Assembly: GCF_042676185.1 (NCBI RefSeq)
Contig: NZ_JBHTJT010000038.1
Span: 124,001 to 188,000 of the forward strand
Reading direction: 5' to 3'
DNA length: 64,000 nt
Source of the DNA: Tropicimonas aquimaris
Lineage (GTDB): Bacteria > Pseudomonadota > Alphaproteobacteria > Rhodobacterales > Rhodobacteraceae
Position 1 is the stretch's first letter; each line of letters begins with the position of its first letter. A program made the translations under genes and the position numbers. The notes beneath the pieces were generated by a model. It did no database searches. It was given only the letters and a program-made list of their open reading frames with translations, and was not told the DNA's origin. Shown one piece after another: positions 8,850 through 17,160 of this stretch.

Positions 8850-9692
8850 ATGACCCTGCCCCTCCCCGACCCGATGCTGCCGATGCGGTTCCGCGTGGTC
8901 GAGCGGTTCGACGAGCAACCCGGGGTCGCCTCGCTGGCGCTCGTGCCGGTGGAGGATGCGATGCCGCTGTACCGGCCTGGGCAGTTCAACATGCTCTACG
9001 CCTTCGGGATCGGAGAGGCGGCGATCTCGATCTCGGGCGATCCGCACGAACACGGCTGGATGGTCCACACGATCCGCGAGGTCGGCGCGGTCAGCCGGGC
9101 GCTGGCGCGGATACATCCAGGCGGGATGCTGGGGCTGCGCGGGCCGTTCGGCGCGCATTGGCCGCTCAGGCGGCAATCGGGGCGGCATCTGCTCTTCGTC
9201 GCGGGCGGGCTCGGGCTTGCGCCCCTGCGGCCGGCGATCCTGCAGACGCTGCGGGAGAAGACACGCTATGCCTCGCTGACGCTGGTATGCGGTGCGCGCG
9301 GGCCGGAACAGATGCTCTACCGCGACGAGGTCGACGGCTGGGCCCGCCAGCCCGGCATGGACGTGCTCCGCATCGTCGATCACGCGAACGCCGGCTGGAC
9401 CGGACGGGTCGGCGTGGTAACAACGCTTCTGGGCGCCGCGCTCGGCCCGCACGACCCGGAGAGCGTGTCGGCCTTCGTCTGCGGGCCGGAGATCATGATG
9501 CGCTTCACGGCCCGGGATCTTGCCATCGCCGGTGTGCCGAGGGACCGGATCTGGCTGTCGATGGAGCGCAATATGAAATGCGCCATCGGCCGCTGTGGGC
9601 GGTGCCAGTGGGGCCCCGATTTCGTCTGCCGCGACGGGCCGGTTCTGCCGTATGATCGCGTAGACCGGCGCCTTGCGATCAAGGAGCTCTGA
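8850..9692 (+). CDS. hydG: Hydrogenase FAD/NAD(P)-binding subunit (HydG / AsrB-like)
   Basis: 280-residue ferredoxin-NADP reductase-fold subunit. It has an N-terminal FAD-binding barrel (YRPGQFNMLYAFG), an NAD(P)-binding Rossmann half (FVAGGLGLAPLRPAIL; CGPEIMMRFTARDL) and a C-terminal [2Fe-2S] cysteine set (MKCAIGRCGRCQWG then VC). It would connect the hydrogenase electron chain to NAD(P)+/NAD(P)H. Start ATG 8850 lies 4 bp after the cNMP gene; a longer in-frame reading would run back through that gene. This subunit together with HydB is what marks the complex as a group 3b-like soluble bidirectional hydrogenase rather than a membrane uptake enzyme. Confidence 0.88.
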   Translation: MTLPLPDPMLPMRFRVVERFDEQPGVASLALVPVEDAMPLYRPGQFNMLYAFGIGEAAISISGDPHEHGWMVHTIREVGAVSRALARIHPGGMLGLRGPFGAHWPLRRQSGRHLLFVAGGLGLAPLRPAILQTLREKTRYASLTLVCGARGPEQMLYRDEVDGWARQPGMDVLRIVDHANAGWTGRVGVVTTLLGAALGPHDPESVSAFVCGPEIMMRFTARDLAIAGVPRDRIWLSMERNMKCAIGRCGRCQWGPDFVCRDGPVLPYDRVDRRLAIKEL

Positions 9693-9694
9693 CC

Positions 9695-10465
9695 ATGACC
9701 GCGCCCCTCCGTCTCGCCGTCTGGAAATTCGCCAGTTGCGACGGCTGCCAGCTTGCCCTGCTGGAAAGCGGCGATCTGCTGCTGGAACTGGCCGAGGCGG
9801 TCGAGATCGCCCATTTCGCGGAAGCCAGCTCCACAATGCGGCAGGGGCCCTGGGACCTGTCGCTGGTCGAAGGGTCGATAACTACGGCCGAGGACATCGC
9901 CCGTATCCGCCACATCCGCGAGAACTCCCGCCTGCTGGTCGCCATTGGCGCCTGCGCCACCGCCGGCGGCATCCAGGCGCTGCGCAATATGGCAGATGCC
10001 GGCGCCTTTGCCGAAATGGTCTATCCGCGCCCCGAGATCATCGACGTGCTGCCGACCTCGACACCGATCTCCGACCATGTGGCGGTGGACCTCGAACTCC
10101 ATGGATGTCCGATTTCGAGCGCCCAACTTCTGGAGGTGATCACCGCACTGCTGTCGGGGCGAAAGCCGCGGCTGCCGGAGGAGCCTGTCTGTTTCGAGTG
10201 CAAGCGCGCGGGCCATCCCTGCGTGCTGGTCGCCCACGGCACGCCCTGCATCGGGCCGGTCACCACGGCGGGCTGCGGCGCGCTCTGCCCGGCGGTCGGG
10301 CGCGGCTGCTACGGCTGTTTCGGACCGCTCGTGGGCGCGGTGCCGGCTGTCCTTTCAGAGCGTCTCGCCGAGCTTGGCCTGAAGCGCGCCGAGTTGACCG
10401 CGCTCTACCGTTCCTTCGCCGCCGCCGCGCCGGCGAACGCCGAAGAGGCCGCGCGCCATGAGTGA
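9695..10465 (+). CDS. hydD: [NiFe]-hydrogenase small subunit (HydD, group 3b type)
   Basis: 256-residue iron-sulfur small subunit. The proximal-cluster motif FASCDGCQLALLE opens the protein, followed by GACATAGG and HGCPIS. A second cysteine-rich block holds CFECKRAGHPC, GTPCIGPVTTAGCG and CPAVGRGCYGCFGP, ligands for further FeS clusters. There is no twin-arginine signal peptide, so the enzyme is cytoplasmic, as expected for group 3. The start is 2 bp after hydG, and the end overlaps the large subunit by 8 bp. Confidence 0.9.
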   Translation: MTAPLRLAVWKFASCDGCQLALLESGDLLLELAEAVEIAHFAEASSTMRQGPWDLSLVEGSITTAEDIARIRHIRENSRLLVAIGACATAGGIQALRNMADAGAFAEMVYPRPEIIDVLPTSTPISDHVAVDLELHGCPISSAQLLEVITALLSGRKPRLPEEPVCFECKRAGHPCVLVAHGTPCIGPVTTAGCGALCPAVGRGCYGCFGPLVGAVPAVLSERLAELGLKRAELTALYRSFAAAAPANAEEAARHE

Positions 10466-11747
10466 ACGCACGATCACGCTCGACGCGCTGACCCGGGTCG
10501 AGGGCGAAGGCACGCTGGACCTGACGATCCGGGACGGAACCGTCACGCATTGTGCTTTCCGCATCTTCGAGCCGCCACGCTATTTCGAGGCGCTGCTGCG
10601 CGGCCGCGCGGCCAGCGAAGCCCCGGACATCACCGCGCGCATCTGCGGCATCTGCCCGGTTGCCTATGTGATGAGTGCCTGCCAGGCCATGGAGTCCGGA
10701 TGGGGCGTGACCGTCAGCCCGGAGATCCACGCCCTGCGGCGTATGATCTATTGCGGCGAGTGGATCCAGAGCCACGTCCTGCACGCCGCCATGCTGCACG
10801 CGCCGGATTTCCTCGGCCTCAACGACGCCATCGAGATCGCCCAAGTCGCGCCGGACACCGTGCGTACGGCCCTGCGGCTCAAGGCGCTCGGCAGCCGGCT
10901 GATGGAGGTGATTGGCGGCCGTGCAGTGCATCCGGTCAACACACGACTTGGCGGTTTCTTCCGGGCCCCGGAGTCCGCGGCCATCGCCTCCCTGATCCCG
11001 GAACTGGAATGGGGCGTCGGCGCCGCCCGATCGCTGGCGCTGGAGTTCGCCCGCTTCGACTTTCCGGCAGACACCGGCGATTACCTTTTTGTTTCGCTGA
11101 TCCACCCGGAAACCTACCCGATCCTCGAAGGACGCATAGGCAGTTCCGAGGGCCTCGACATCCCGGTCGACGCCTTCCACGACCATTTCTGCGAGGACCA
11201 GGTGGCGCATTCCACCGCCCTGCATGGACGCATGAGAGACGGCCGTCGCTACCTGGTCGGCCCGCTCGCCCGCTATGCGAACAACTACGTTCAACTCTCT
11301 GAGACTGCGAAGGAAACGGCAGCGCTTTGCGGGCTCGGGACAATTGAAAGAAACCCGTTCCGCTCTATCCTTGTGCGTATGGTAGAGACCCAATATGCCT
11401 GCGAAGAAGCGCTGCGGATGGCCCGTGGCTATGTCCCTCCCGATCCGGCGGCGATGGATATGTGTCCCGTGGCCGGCGTCGGCGAGGGCTGCACCGAGGC
11501 ACCGCGGGGAATCTGCCACCACCGATACCGCACGGACGGGGACGGCATCATCCTTGAAGCGACCATCGTGCCGCCAACCTCTCAAAACCAGCCGCAGATC
11601 GAAGCCGACCTTGTGCGCGTGGCTCAGGCCAATGTCGACCTCGACGACGACGCGCTCCGGCATCGCTGCGAACAGACGATCCGGAATTACGATCCCTGCA
11701 TCTCCTGCGCCACCCATTTCCTGAAACTGAAGGTGGACCGTGGCTAG
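10458..11747 (+). CDS. hydA: [NiFe]-hydrogenase large (catalytic) subunit (HydA, group 3b type)
   Basis: 429-residue catalytic subunit that binds the NiFe(CN)2CO site and interconverts H2 with protons and electrons. The N-terminal L1 motif is ARICGICPVAY (Cys63, Cys66) and the C-terminal L2 motif is DPCISCATH (Cys414, Cys417, His420), giving the four Ni/Fe cysteines. Nine residues follow His420 and would be cut off by the protease encoded next. In L1 a Tyr (residue 70) occupies the place of the usual His in RxCGxCxxxH. The protein overlaps hydD by 8 bp and the protease gene by 8 bp. No hypA-F maturation genes lie in the window. Confidence 0.93.
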   Translation: MSERTITLDALTRVEGEGTLDLTIRDGTVTHCAFRIFEPPRYFEALLRGRAASEAPDITARICGICPVAYVMSACQAMESGWGVTVSPEIHALRRMIYCGEWIQSHVLHAAMLHAPDFLGLNDAIEIAQVAPDTVRTALRLKALGSRLMEVIGGRAVHPVNTRLGGFFRAPESAAIASLIPELEWGVGAARSLALEFARFDFPADTGDYLFVSLIHPETYPILEGRIGSSEGLDIPVDAFHDHFCEDQVAHSTALHGRMRDGRRYLVGPLARYANNYVQLSETAKETAALCGLGTIERNPFRSILVRMVETQYACEEALRMARGYVPPDPAAMDMCPVAGVGEGCTEAPRGICHHRYRTDGDGIILEATIVPPTSQNQPQIEADLVRVAQANVDLDDDALRHRCEQTIRNYDPCISCATHFLKLKVDRG

Positions 11748-12180
11748 TCGCGTCAAGCGCTTCTATATCGGTGTCGGAAATCCCATGCGGCACGACGACG
11801 GTGTCGGGCCTCGGATCGCGGAAGCATTGGCTGCCCTCGGGGCGAACACTCTGGTTCACGCGGGCGACGGCATGGCATTGATAGAGCCCTTTGACACTCA
11901 TTCCGACATCGTCGTTTTCGACGCGACCCAGAGCGGCCGCGCGGCCGGAACCATCACGCGAATAGATGCCACCAAAGCCCCGGTTCCAGTGGAAATATTC
12001 CGCCACTCCACCCACCGGATCGGAGTCGGAGAAGCCGTCGAAACCGCCCGCGCTCTCGGCTGCCTGCCGCCACGACTGCTGCTGATCGGGATCGAGGGGC
12101 AGCGGTTCGACCCCGGCGAAGGGTTGAGCGCGCCTGTCGAGCGAGCAGCGCGGCTTCTGGTGGAAGAAATGTTTTCCTGA
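11740..12180 (+). CDS. Hydrogenase maturation protease
   Basis: 146-residue HyaD/HycI-family endopeptidase that trims the large-subunit C-terminus after Ni insertion. The conserved YIGVGNPMRHDDGVG start contains the nickel-sensing Asp region. VFDATQSG in the middle and STHRIGVGEAVETA match the second metal-ligand region with its His. GTG start at 11740 inside the end of hydA (8-bp overlap); no ATG lies upstream of the essential GNP motif. Last gene of the operon. The following gene is convergent and its stop is immediately adjacent. Confidence 0.9.
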   Translation: MASRVKRFYIGVGNPMRHDDGVGPRIAEALAALGANTLVHAGDGMALIEPFDTHSDIVVFDATQSGRAAGTITRIDATKAPVPVEIFRHSTHRIGVGEAVETARALGCLPPRLLLIGIEGQRFDPGEGLSAPVERAARLLVEEMFS

Positions 12181-12930
12181 TCAATATATTGCCGCGCCTT
12201 TCTCCAGATATGGCTGATCTTCTGCAAGCTCCGAGAGGATACCCGCCAGTTCCTCGGCTCGCGTGAGCTGCGGAAAATGTCCGCAGTCGAGCTCCCGCAA
12301 CGCCCGGCATGGACTTTCTGAGGCCATTCTCCATTGCAACCATGATGTTACGGTCCGATCTTCGGTGCAGACGACATAGCTTCGCGGAACCGATCCGAAA
12401 CGCCGCGCCGTGAGCGAGACCGGATCGGTCTGAACAGCGTTCGACTCTGCACCCAGCAGCGCCAGCCCCCGCTCGCGCTGCGCCGGGTTCGCGTCCTGAA
12501 ACAGGATTTCGGCGGCGACATCCGGGTCCAGCACCGTGGTTCCCGACTCGGGTCCGCGCCGGATTGCCGGCCCGATCGTCTCCGGCTCGCGCCGCTTGAG
12601 CGCAGTGAGCGAGTCGCCATCGCGCGGCAGGAAGGCGGCGAGGTAGACCAACTGACGGATCGCTTCAGGCGCCCGCTCCGCGGCGGCCGAAATCACCATG
12701 CCGCCCATGGAATGGCCGACCAGTACAGCCGGCTCCCCTTCTGCAAGCACGGCCGCGACCGCGCGCCCGCAATCGTCGAGCGTCACCCTGCCAAGCGGCG
12801 CCGGATCCGACCCATGGCCCGGCAGATCCACCGCTTCCACGAGGTGACCGAGCCGCCTCAGGGCCTCCACAACATCCGACCAGCCGGCCGCCTGCCCCCA
12901 GGCTCCGTGCACCAGCACAATCCTCGCCAT
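12181..12930 (-). CDS. Alpha/beta-fold hydrolase
   Basis: 249-residue hydrolase of the esterase/HNL-like group. Visible are the oxyanion-hole HG (LVHGAWG), nucleophile elbow VGHSMGG (Ser74), an acidic residue in CTEDRT and the catalytic His in LDCGHFPQL. The substrate cannot be predicted; the closest overall pattern is small esterases or hydroxynitrile-lyase-like hydrolases annotated in many Rhodobacterales. Start at 12930 directly precedes beta-strand ARIVLVHGA. The gene is monocistronic, convergent with the hydrogenase protease and divergent from the DUF2478 gene (146 bp apart). Confidence 0.85.
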   Translation of the reverse strand: MARIVLVHGAWGQAAGWSDVVEALRRLGHLVEAVDLPGHGSDPAPLGRVTLDDCGRAVAAVLAEGEPAVLVGHSMGGMVISAAAERAPEAIRQLVYLAAFLPRDGDSLTALKRREPETIGPAIRRGPESGTTVLDPDVAAEILFQDANPAQRERGLALLGAESNAVQTDPVSLTARRFGSVPRSYVVCTEDRTVTSWLQWRMASESPCRALRELDCGHFPQLTRAEELAGILSELAEDQPYLEKGAAIY

Positions 12931-13076
12931 GTCGTCTCCTCCCGCGCCCCCTGACCCGGAGTTTCCCCGGCCGCCCTTCCACAGGCAAGCCGGCAGATCC
13001 CGGCGTGACGCAGCGACATCTCGCGCAGACCCGCCACTCGTGCTAGGCAATCGTTCTGAACCACGCGGGATGCACG

Positions 13077-13580
13077 ATGAAACTCGCCTACACCATGTCC
13101 GACGTTCCCGGCCGGATGAACGCCACTCTGAACTGGCTGGCCTCGGCGCTTCAGGCCGAAGGTATGCGCCCCGTGGGCGCGGTGCAGATCAACCGGGACG
13201 CCGACACCGGCAGCAAATGCGCCATGGATCTGCTGATCCTACCCGACGGCCCGCGTGTCTGCATCTCGCAAACACTTGGCCCCGGGGCTTCGGGCTGCCG
13301 CCTCGACACCGGGAGCCTCGAGCTGTCGGTGCAACGGGCTGCGGAGCGGCTGGCCGAGGGGGCGGATGTCTTCATCGCCAACAAGTTCGGCAAGCACGAG
13401 GGCGACGGCCGCGGATTTCGCGACCTGATCGCCACGGCGCTCATGCAGGACGTCCCCGCCGTGGTCGGCACAACCGCAGCCAACCTGCCGGCCTTTCTCG
13501 ACTTTGCGGGCGGACTTGCCGAGGAAGTCGCCTGCGACGGCGACACGTTACTCTCCTGGTGCCGCGACGCGCGCAAGTAG
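13077..13580 (+). CDS. DUF2478 family protein
   Basis: 167-residue protein matching my memory of DUF2478: KLAYTMSDVPGRMNATLNWLA at the start, VGAVQIN, MDLLILPDG, LGPGASGCRLD, and NKFGKHEGDGRGFRD in the middle. The family is often encoded near molybdenum or nitrogen metabolism genes and has been suggested to be a nucleotide-binding protein; its function is not established. Here it lies 128 bp upstream of nasT, and the nas operon includes a molybdoenzyme, which suits that association. No signal peptide or membrane segment. Confidence 0.75.
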   Translation: MKLAYTMSDVPGRMNATLNWLASALQAEGMRPVGAVQINRDADTGSKCAMDLLILPDGPRVCISQTLGPGASGCRLDTGSLELSVQRAAERLAEGADVFIANKFGKHEGDGRGFRDLIATALMQDVPAVVGTTAANLPAFLDFAGGLAEEVACDGDTLLSWCRDARK

Positions 13581-13708
13581 ACGGCGCAGCGGCGCACAAA
13601 GCGCCCAAAAATCGAGCATGATGCAAATCGCAGGGCGTCTGCCGGAAGGCCGCAGTTGCCCTGCTCAGGCTGATCCCCGAAAGATCCCGGGCAGCCCGTG
13701 AGACCCAA

Positions 13709-14293
13709 ATGTCCGATCGCCTATCCATAGTTGTCGTCGAAAAGGACCGTGAACGGGCCCTGCTCATCGTGGATTCGCTCCGCGCGGCGGGCAATCACGA
13801 GATCATCGTGATCTCGGAGCAGACCGGCCTCGCCCGGCGGATCTCCGAGCGCAACCCGGATGTGGTTCTGGTCGACGTGAGCAGCCCCTCGCGCGACATG
13901 CTGGAAGAGCTGACGCTCGCCTCTTCGCCGATGGAGCGGCCGGTGGCGATGTTCGTCGACCGCTCCGACGACAGCCTGACCCGCGCCGCGATCGAGGCCG
14001 GCGTCTCGGCCTATGTCGTCGACGGCATGTCGCCGGGGCGGATCAAGCCCGTGCTCGACGCCGCGATCACCCGTTTTCACATGTTCCAGCGGATGCGCGC
14101 CGAACTGGCGGCAACCAAGCGGGCCCTGGAGGAGCGCAAGATCATCGACCGCGCCAAAGGCCTGCTGATGAAGGCGCGCGGCCTCGACGAGGACGCCGCC
14201 TATGCGCTTCTGCGAAAGACCGCGATGGACCAGGGCAAGAAGGTCGCCGAGGTGGCCGAGGCGCTGGTGACGGCGGCGGGGCTTTTGTCGTGA
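13709..14293 (+). CDS. nasT: Nitrate-responsive antiterminator NasT (receiver-like plus ANTAR domain)
   Basis: 194-residue regulator. A receiver-like fold covers about 1-125 (LSIVVVEKDRE, Asp56 in VVLVDVSSP). A C-terminal ANTAR RNA-binding domain follows (AELAATKRALEERKIIDRAKG, GLDEDAAYALLRKTAMDQGKK). NasT binds paired hexaloop hairpins in nas leader RNA and prevents terminator formation. NasS holds it inactive when nitrate is absent. It overlaps nasS by GTGA, so the two are co-translated. A matching two-hairpin leader lies just downstream of nasS at 15582-15693. Confidence 0.93.
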   Translation: MSDRLSIVVVEKDRERALLIVDSLRAAGNHEIIVISEQTGLARRISERNPDVVLVDVSSPSRDMLEELTLASSPMERPVAMFVDRSDDSLTRAAIEAGVSAYVVDGMSPGRIKPVLDAAITRFHMFQRMRAELAATKRALEERKIIDRAKGLLMKARGLDEDAAYALLRKTAMDQGKKVAEVAEALVTAAGLLS

Positions 14294-15465
14294 GCGTGGT
14301 GCGGCTGACCCTTGGCTACATCCCGCTCGTGGATGCCGCCCCGCTGATCGTCGCCCGCGAGATCGGCTTTGCCGAACAGGAAGGGCTGTCGCTCGACCTG
14401 CGCCCCTCCCCGTCCTGGTCTACCCTGCGCGACCTCGTAGCGCTCGGACAGATCGAGGGCGCGCACATGCTGGCCCCGGTGCCGGTTGCGATGGCGCTCG
14501 GGCTCGGCGGCATGCCCACCCGCCTCGACGCGCTCTGCGTTCTCTCGGCCAATGGCAATGTCGTCGGTGTCTCCCTCGCGCTGGCGGAGCGGATGCGGGC
14601 CGCGGGCCATCCGTTCGACTTCGCCGATGCCGAGAGCGCCGGGCGCGCCCTGATCGCAGCAGCCGGCGAGCGGCTGCGGATCGGCGTGCCCTTCCCATTC
14701 TCGATGCATGCCGAGTTGCTTTATTACTGGCTCGGTGCGCTCGGCCTGGAAGCGCCGCAGGCGCTCGATGTTCATACCGTGCCGCCGCCCTTGATGGCCG
14801 AGGCGCTGGCCGCTGGTGATATCGATGCCTTTTGCGTCGGCGCGCCCTGGGGCGCCGCGGCCGTCGATGACGGCGTTGCCGAACTCCTGCTGCCCACCAC
14901 CAGCATCTGGCGATTCGCCCCCGAGAAGGTGCTGGCCGTGCGCCACGACTGGGCCGAAGCCAACCCCGACCTCGCCGCCCGGCTGATCCGCGCCATGTGG
15001 CGCGCCGGGCGCTGGCTGGCGGACCGGGACAACCACGTCACCGCCTCGGAGCTGCTTGCCCGGCCGGAATACCTCAACCTGAACGCCGAGCTTCTGGAGC
15101 GGTCGCTCACGGGCGTGCAGACGATCTCTCCCCGCGGCGAGATCCGCCGCACCGACGGCTTTCTGCTGTTTCACGCCGGCGCCGGCGGCTTTCCTTGGCG
15201 CAGTCAGGCGAGCTGGATCGCCGGCCGTCTCGCGGCGCGGACCGGTCTTGACCGCGCCGCCGCCGACCGTGCCGCCCGGCAGGTGTTTCGCACCGATCTC
15301 TACCGCGCCGCGCTGGCGGGCACCTCTGCCGACCTGCCCGGTGCCTCCGAAAAACTGGAAGGCGCCCTCCATGTGCCGACCGAAGTCGCCTCGCAGACCG
15401 GCACGCTGATTCTGCCGCCCGATGGATTCTTCGACGGTCGCGTTTTTGACCCATCTGCCGACTAG
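14290..15465 (+). CDS. nasS: Nitrate/nitrite sensor NasS (NrtA-like, cytoplasmic)
   Basis: 391-residue protein of the NrtA/CmpA periplasmic-binding family. It has no signal peptide: it starts directly at MSVVRLTLGYIPLVDAAPL, so it is cytoplasmic. Shared family motifs with the downstream NrtA include GAHMLAPVPVAMALGLG, PFPFSMHAELLYYWL and GDIDAFCVGAPWG. NasS sequesters NasT and releases it on nitrate or nitrite binding. GTG start at 14290 overlaps the nasT stop. The gene ends 288 bp before nrtA; the gap holds the antiterminator leader. Confidence 0.9.
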   Translation: MSVVRLTLGYIPLVDAAPLIVAREIGFAEQEGLSLDLRPSPSWSTLRDLVALGQIEGAHMLAPVPVAMALGLGGMPTRLDALCVLSANGNVVGVSLALAERMRAAGHPFDFADAESAGRALIAAAGERLRIGVPFPFSMHAELLYYWLGALGLEAPQALDVHTVPPPLMAEALAAGDIDAFCVGAPWGAAAVDDGVAELLLPTTSIWRFAPEKVLAVRHDWAEANPDLAARLIRAMWRAGRWLADRDNHVTASELLARPEYLNLNAELLERSLTGVQTISPRGEIRRTDGFLLFHAGAGGFPWRSQASWIAGRLAARTGLDRAAADRAARQVFRTDLYRAALAGTSADLPGASEKLEGALHVPTEVASQTGTLILPPDGFFDGRVFDPSAD

Positions 15466-15540
15466 CGCCCAAAATGCGTGCAGAACGCGGCCCCGACACG
15501 GGTCGACCGCGCGCGGCGGCCGCTTTTCTGCATCTGCACG

Positions 15541-15569
15541 TTGACCGACCTCGCAATCGCAGCATTACT
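15541..15569 (+). promoter_or_regulatory. Putative promoter of the nrtA-nasA operon
   Basis: A good -35 (TTGACC, 15541-15546) is followed after 16-17 bp by a weak -10 (CATTAC/ATTACT, 15563-15569). Transcription would begin near 15575-15577, just upstream of the first ANTAR hairpin. This placement is what makes the promoter plausible despite the poor -10 match. Confidence 0.45.
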
Positions 15570-15581
15570 GAGAGCGTCAAC

Positions 15582-15693
15582 GGAACAAGGGCGTTCCCAG
15601 ACACCGCACCCCGACGACGTGGGTCATCCGAGCAAAGCCGCTTGAATCGTTTCGTGCCTGCATTGGTGCGGATTCGGATCACGCGGCTTTTTT
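15582..15693 (+). promoter_or_regulatory. NasT-responsive leader: two hexaloop hairpins and an intrinsic terminator
   Basis: Hairpin P1: GGAAC (15582-15586), hexaloop AAGGGC, GTTCC (15593-15597). Hairpin P2: CGAGC (15629-15633), hexaloop AAAGCC, GCTTG (15640-15644). Both loops have A at position 1 and G at position 4, the signature required for ANTAR-protein binding. An intrinsic terminator has an 8-bp stem, AAAGCCGC (15634-15641) with GCGGCTTT (15683-15690), and six Ts (15688-15693). P2 and the terminator share 15634-15641, so they are mutually exclusive: NasT binding to P1/P2 would allow read-through into nrtA. Confidence 0.8.
15634..15693 (+). terminator. Regulated intrinsic terminator in the nas leader
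   Basis: Stem AAAGCCGC/GCGGCTTT is extended internally by GAATC (15644-15648) with GATTC (15671-15675) and by CGTGCC (15653-15658) with GGTGCG (15665-15670), ending in TTTTTT. It stands 61 bp before nrtA. Its 5' arm is also the loop and 3' arm of the second NasT hairpin. Confidence 0.8.
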
Positions 15694-15753
15694 GATTTCC
15701 GGCGCCCTTACTCTCCCAGAAACGCGCCACCGACAGACGAGGACGCAGACGCA

Positions 15754-17124
15754 ATGACACGTATCCTGAGCCTGGCCCTTGCCGCCACCACCGCCCTTAC
15801 AACGCCTGCCCTGGCCGAGATGCTGGATGTGGAGAAGGACGAGCTAACCTTCGGCTTCATCAAGTTGACCGACATGGCGCCGCTCGCCGTGGCCTACGAG
15901 AAAGGCTATTTCGAGGATGAAGGCCTTTTCGTCACCCTCGAAGCCCAAGCCAACTGGAAGGTGCTGCTTGACGGCGTGATCGGAGGCCAGCTCGACGGCG
16001 CCCACATGCTCGCCGGACAGCCGCTTGCCGCGACCATCGGATTCGGCACAGAAGCCCACATCATCACCCCCTTCTCGATGGACCTTAACGGCAACGGCAT
16101 CACCGTCTCCAACGAGATCTGGGCCATGATGAAGGAACACGTTGAACACGACGCCGACGGCAAGCCGGTCCACCCGATCCCGGCCTCCGCCCTGAAACCG
16201 GTCGTCGACCAGTTCGCCGACCAGGGCAAGCCCTTCAATATGGGCATGGTCTTCCCGGTCTCCACCCATAACTACGAGCTGCGCTACTGGCTCGCCGCCG
16301 GCGGCATCAAGCCGGGTTACTACTCCCCCGAGGACGTGACCGGGCAGATCGACGCTGAAGTGCTGCTCTCCGTGACGCCCCCGCCGCAGATGCCCGCCAC
16401 GATGGAAGCCGGCACGATCTATGGCTACTGCGTGGGCGAGCCCTGGAACCAGCAGGCGGTGTTCAAGGGCATCGGCGTGCCTGTCATCACCGATTACGAG
16501 CTCTGGAAGAACAACCCGGAAAAGGTCTTCGGCCTCTCGGCCGCCTTCCAGGAAGAGAACCCGAACACCACCATCGCCATCACCAAGGCGCTGATCCGCG
16601 CCGCCATGTGGCTCGACGAGAACGACAACGCCAACCGTCCAGAAGCGGTGGAGATCCTGTCGCGCTCCGAATATGTCGGCGCCGACTATGACGTGATCGC
16701 CAACTCCATGACCGGCACGTTCGAGTACGAGAAGGGCGACAAGCGCGAGGTCCCCGATTTCAACGTGTTCTTCCGCTACAACGCGACCTACCCCTACTAC
16801 TCCGACGCCATCTGGTACCTGACCCAGATGCGCCGCTGGGGCCAGATCGCCGAGGCCAAGCCGGATAGCTGGTACGACGAGGTCGCCAAGTCGGTCTACA
16901 AGCCCGAGATCTACTTGGCCGCCGCGGAATCGCTGATCGATGACGGCCTTGCCACCCGCGACATGTTCGACTTCGACACCGATGGCTACAAGGCCCCGAC
17001 CCCGGCCGAGGACATCATTGACGGGATCCCCTACGACGGCCGCCAGCCTAACGCCTACCTCGAGAGCCTGCCGATCGGTCTGAAGGGCGAGCAGAAGGTC
17101 GTGGGCAACGAGGTGCAGGGCTGA
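15754..17124 (+). CDS. nrtA: Nitrate ABC transporter substrate-binding protein NrtA
   Basis: 456-residue periplasmic nitrate-binding protein. A signal peptide (MTRILSLALAATTALTTPALA, cleavage after ALA at about residue 21) leads into the NrtA/CmpA fold: GFIKLTDMAPLAVAYEKGYF, GAHMLAGQPLAATIGFG, FPVSTHNYELRYWLA, GTIYGYCVGEPWNQQAV. First structural gene of the operon, behind the NasT-controlled terminator. A strong hairpin follows it before nrtB, as is common for binding-protein genes needed in excess. Bicarbonate (CmpA) or cyanate binding are alternatives, but the context with nirB and nasA argues for nitrate/nitrite. Confidence 0.93.
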   Translation: MTRILSLALAATTALTTPALAEMLDVEKDELTFGFIKLTDMAPLAVAYEKGYFEDEGLFVTLEAQANWKVLLDGVIGGQLDGAHMLAGQPLAATIGFGTEAHIITPFSMDLNGNGITVSNEIWAMMKEHVEHDADGKPVHPIPASALKPVVDQFADQGKPFNMGMVFPVSTHNYELRYWLAAGGIKPGYYSPEDVTGQIDAEVLLSVTPPPQMPATMEAGTIYGYCVGEPWNQQAVFKGIGVPVITDYELWKNNPEKVFGLSAAFQEENPNTTIAITKALIRAAMWLDENDNANRPEAVEILSRSEYVGADYDVIANSMTGTFEYEKGDKREVPDFNVFFRYNATYPYYSDAIWYLTQMRRWGQIAEAKPDSWYDEVAKSVYKPEIYLAAAESLIDDGLATRDMFDFDTDGYKAPTPAEDIIDGIPYDGRQPNAYLESLPIGLKGEQKVVGNEVQG

Positions 17125-17160
17125 CGCCAACCTGCCGCCACGCACCACGGCCCACCAATC

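Noticed and set aside
12170..12195. TGATCAATATATTG as an FNR-type site
   Set aside because: It lies at the junction of two convergent stops, where a regulatory site is unlikely, and the half-site spacing is wrong.
15609..15624. Hairpin around ACGACG as the second NasT hexaloop
   Set aside because: Loop position 4 is A rather than G and the stem has mismatches; AAAGCC at 15634-15639 fits far better and overlaps the terminator.
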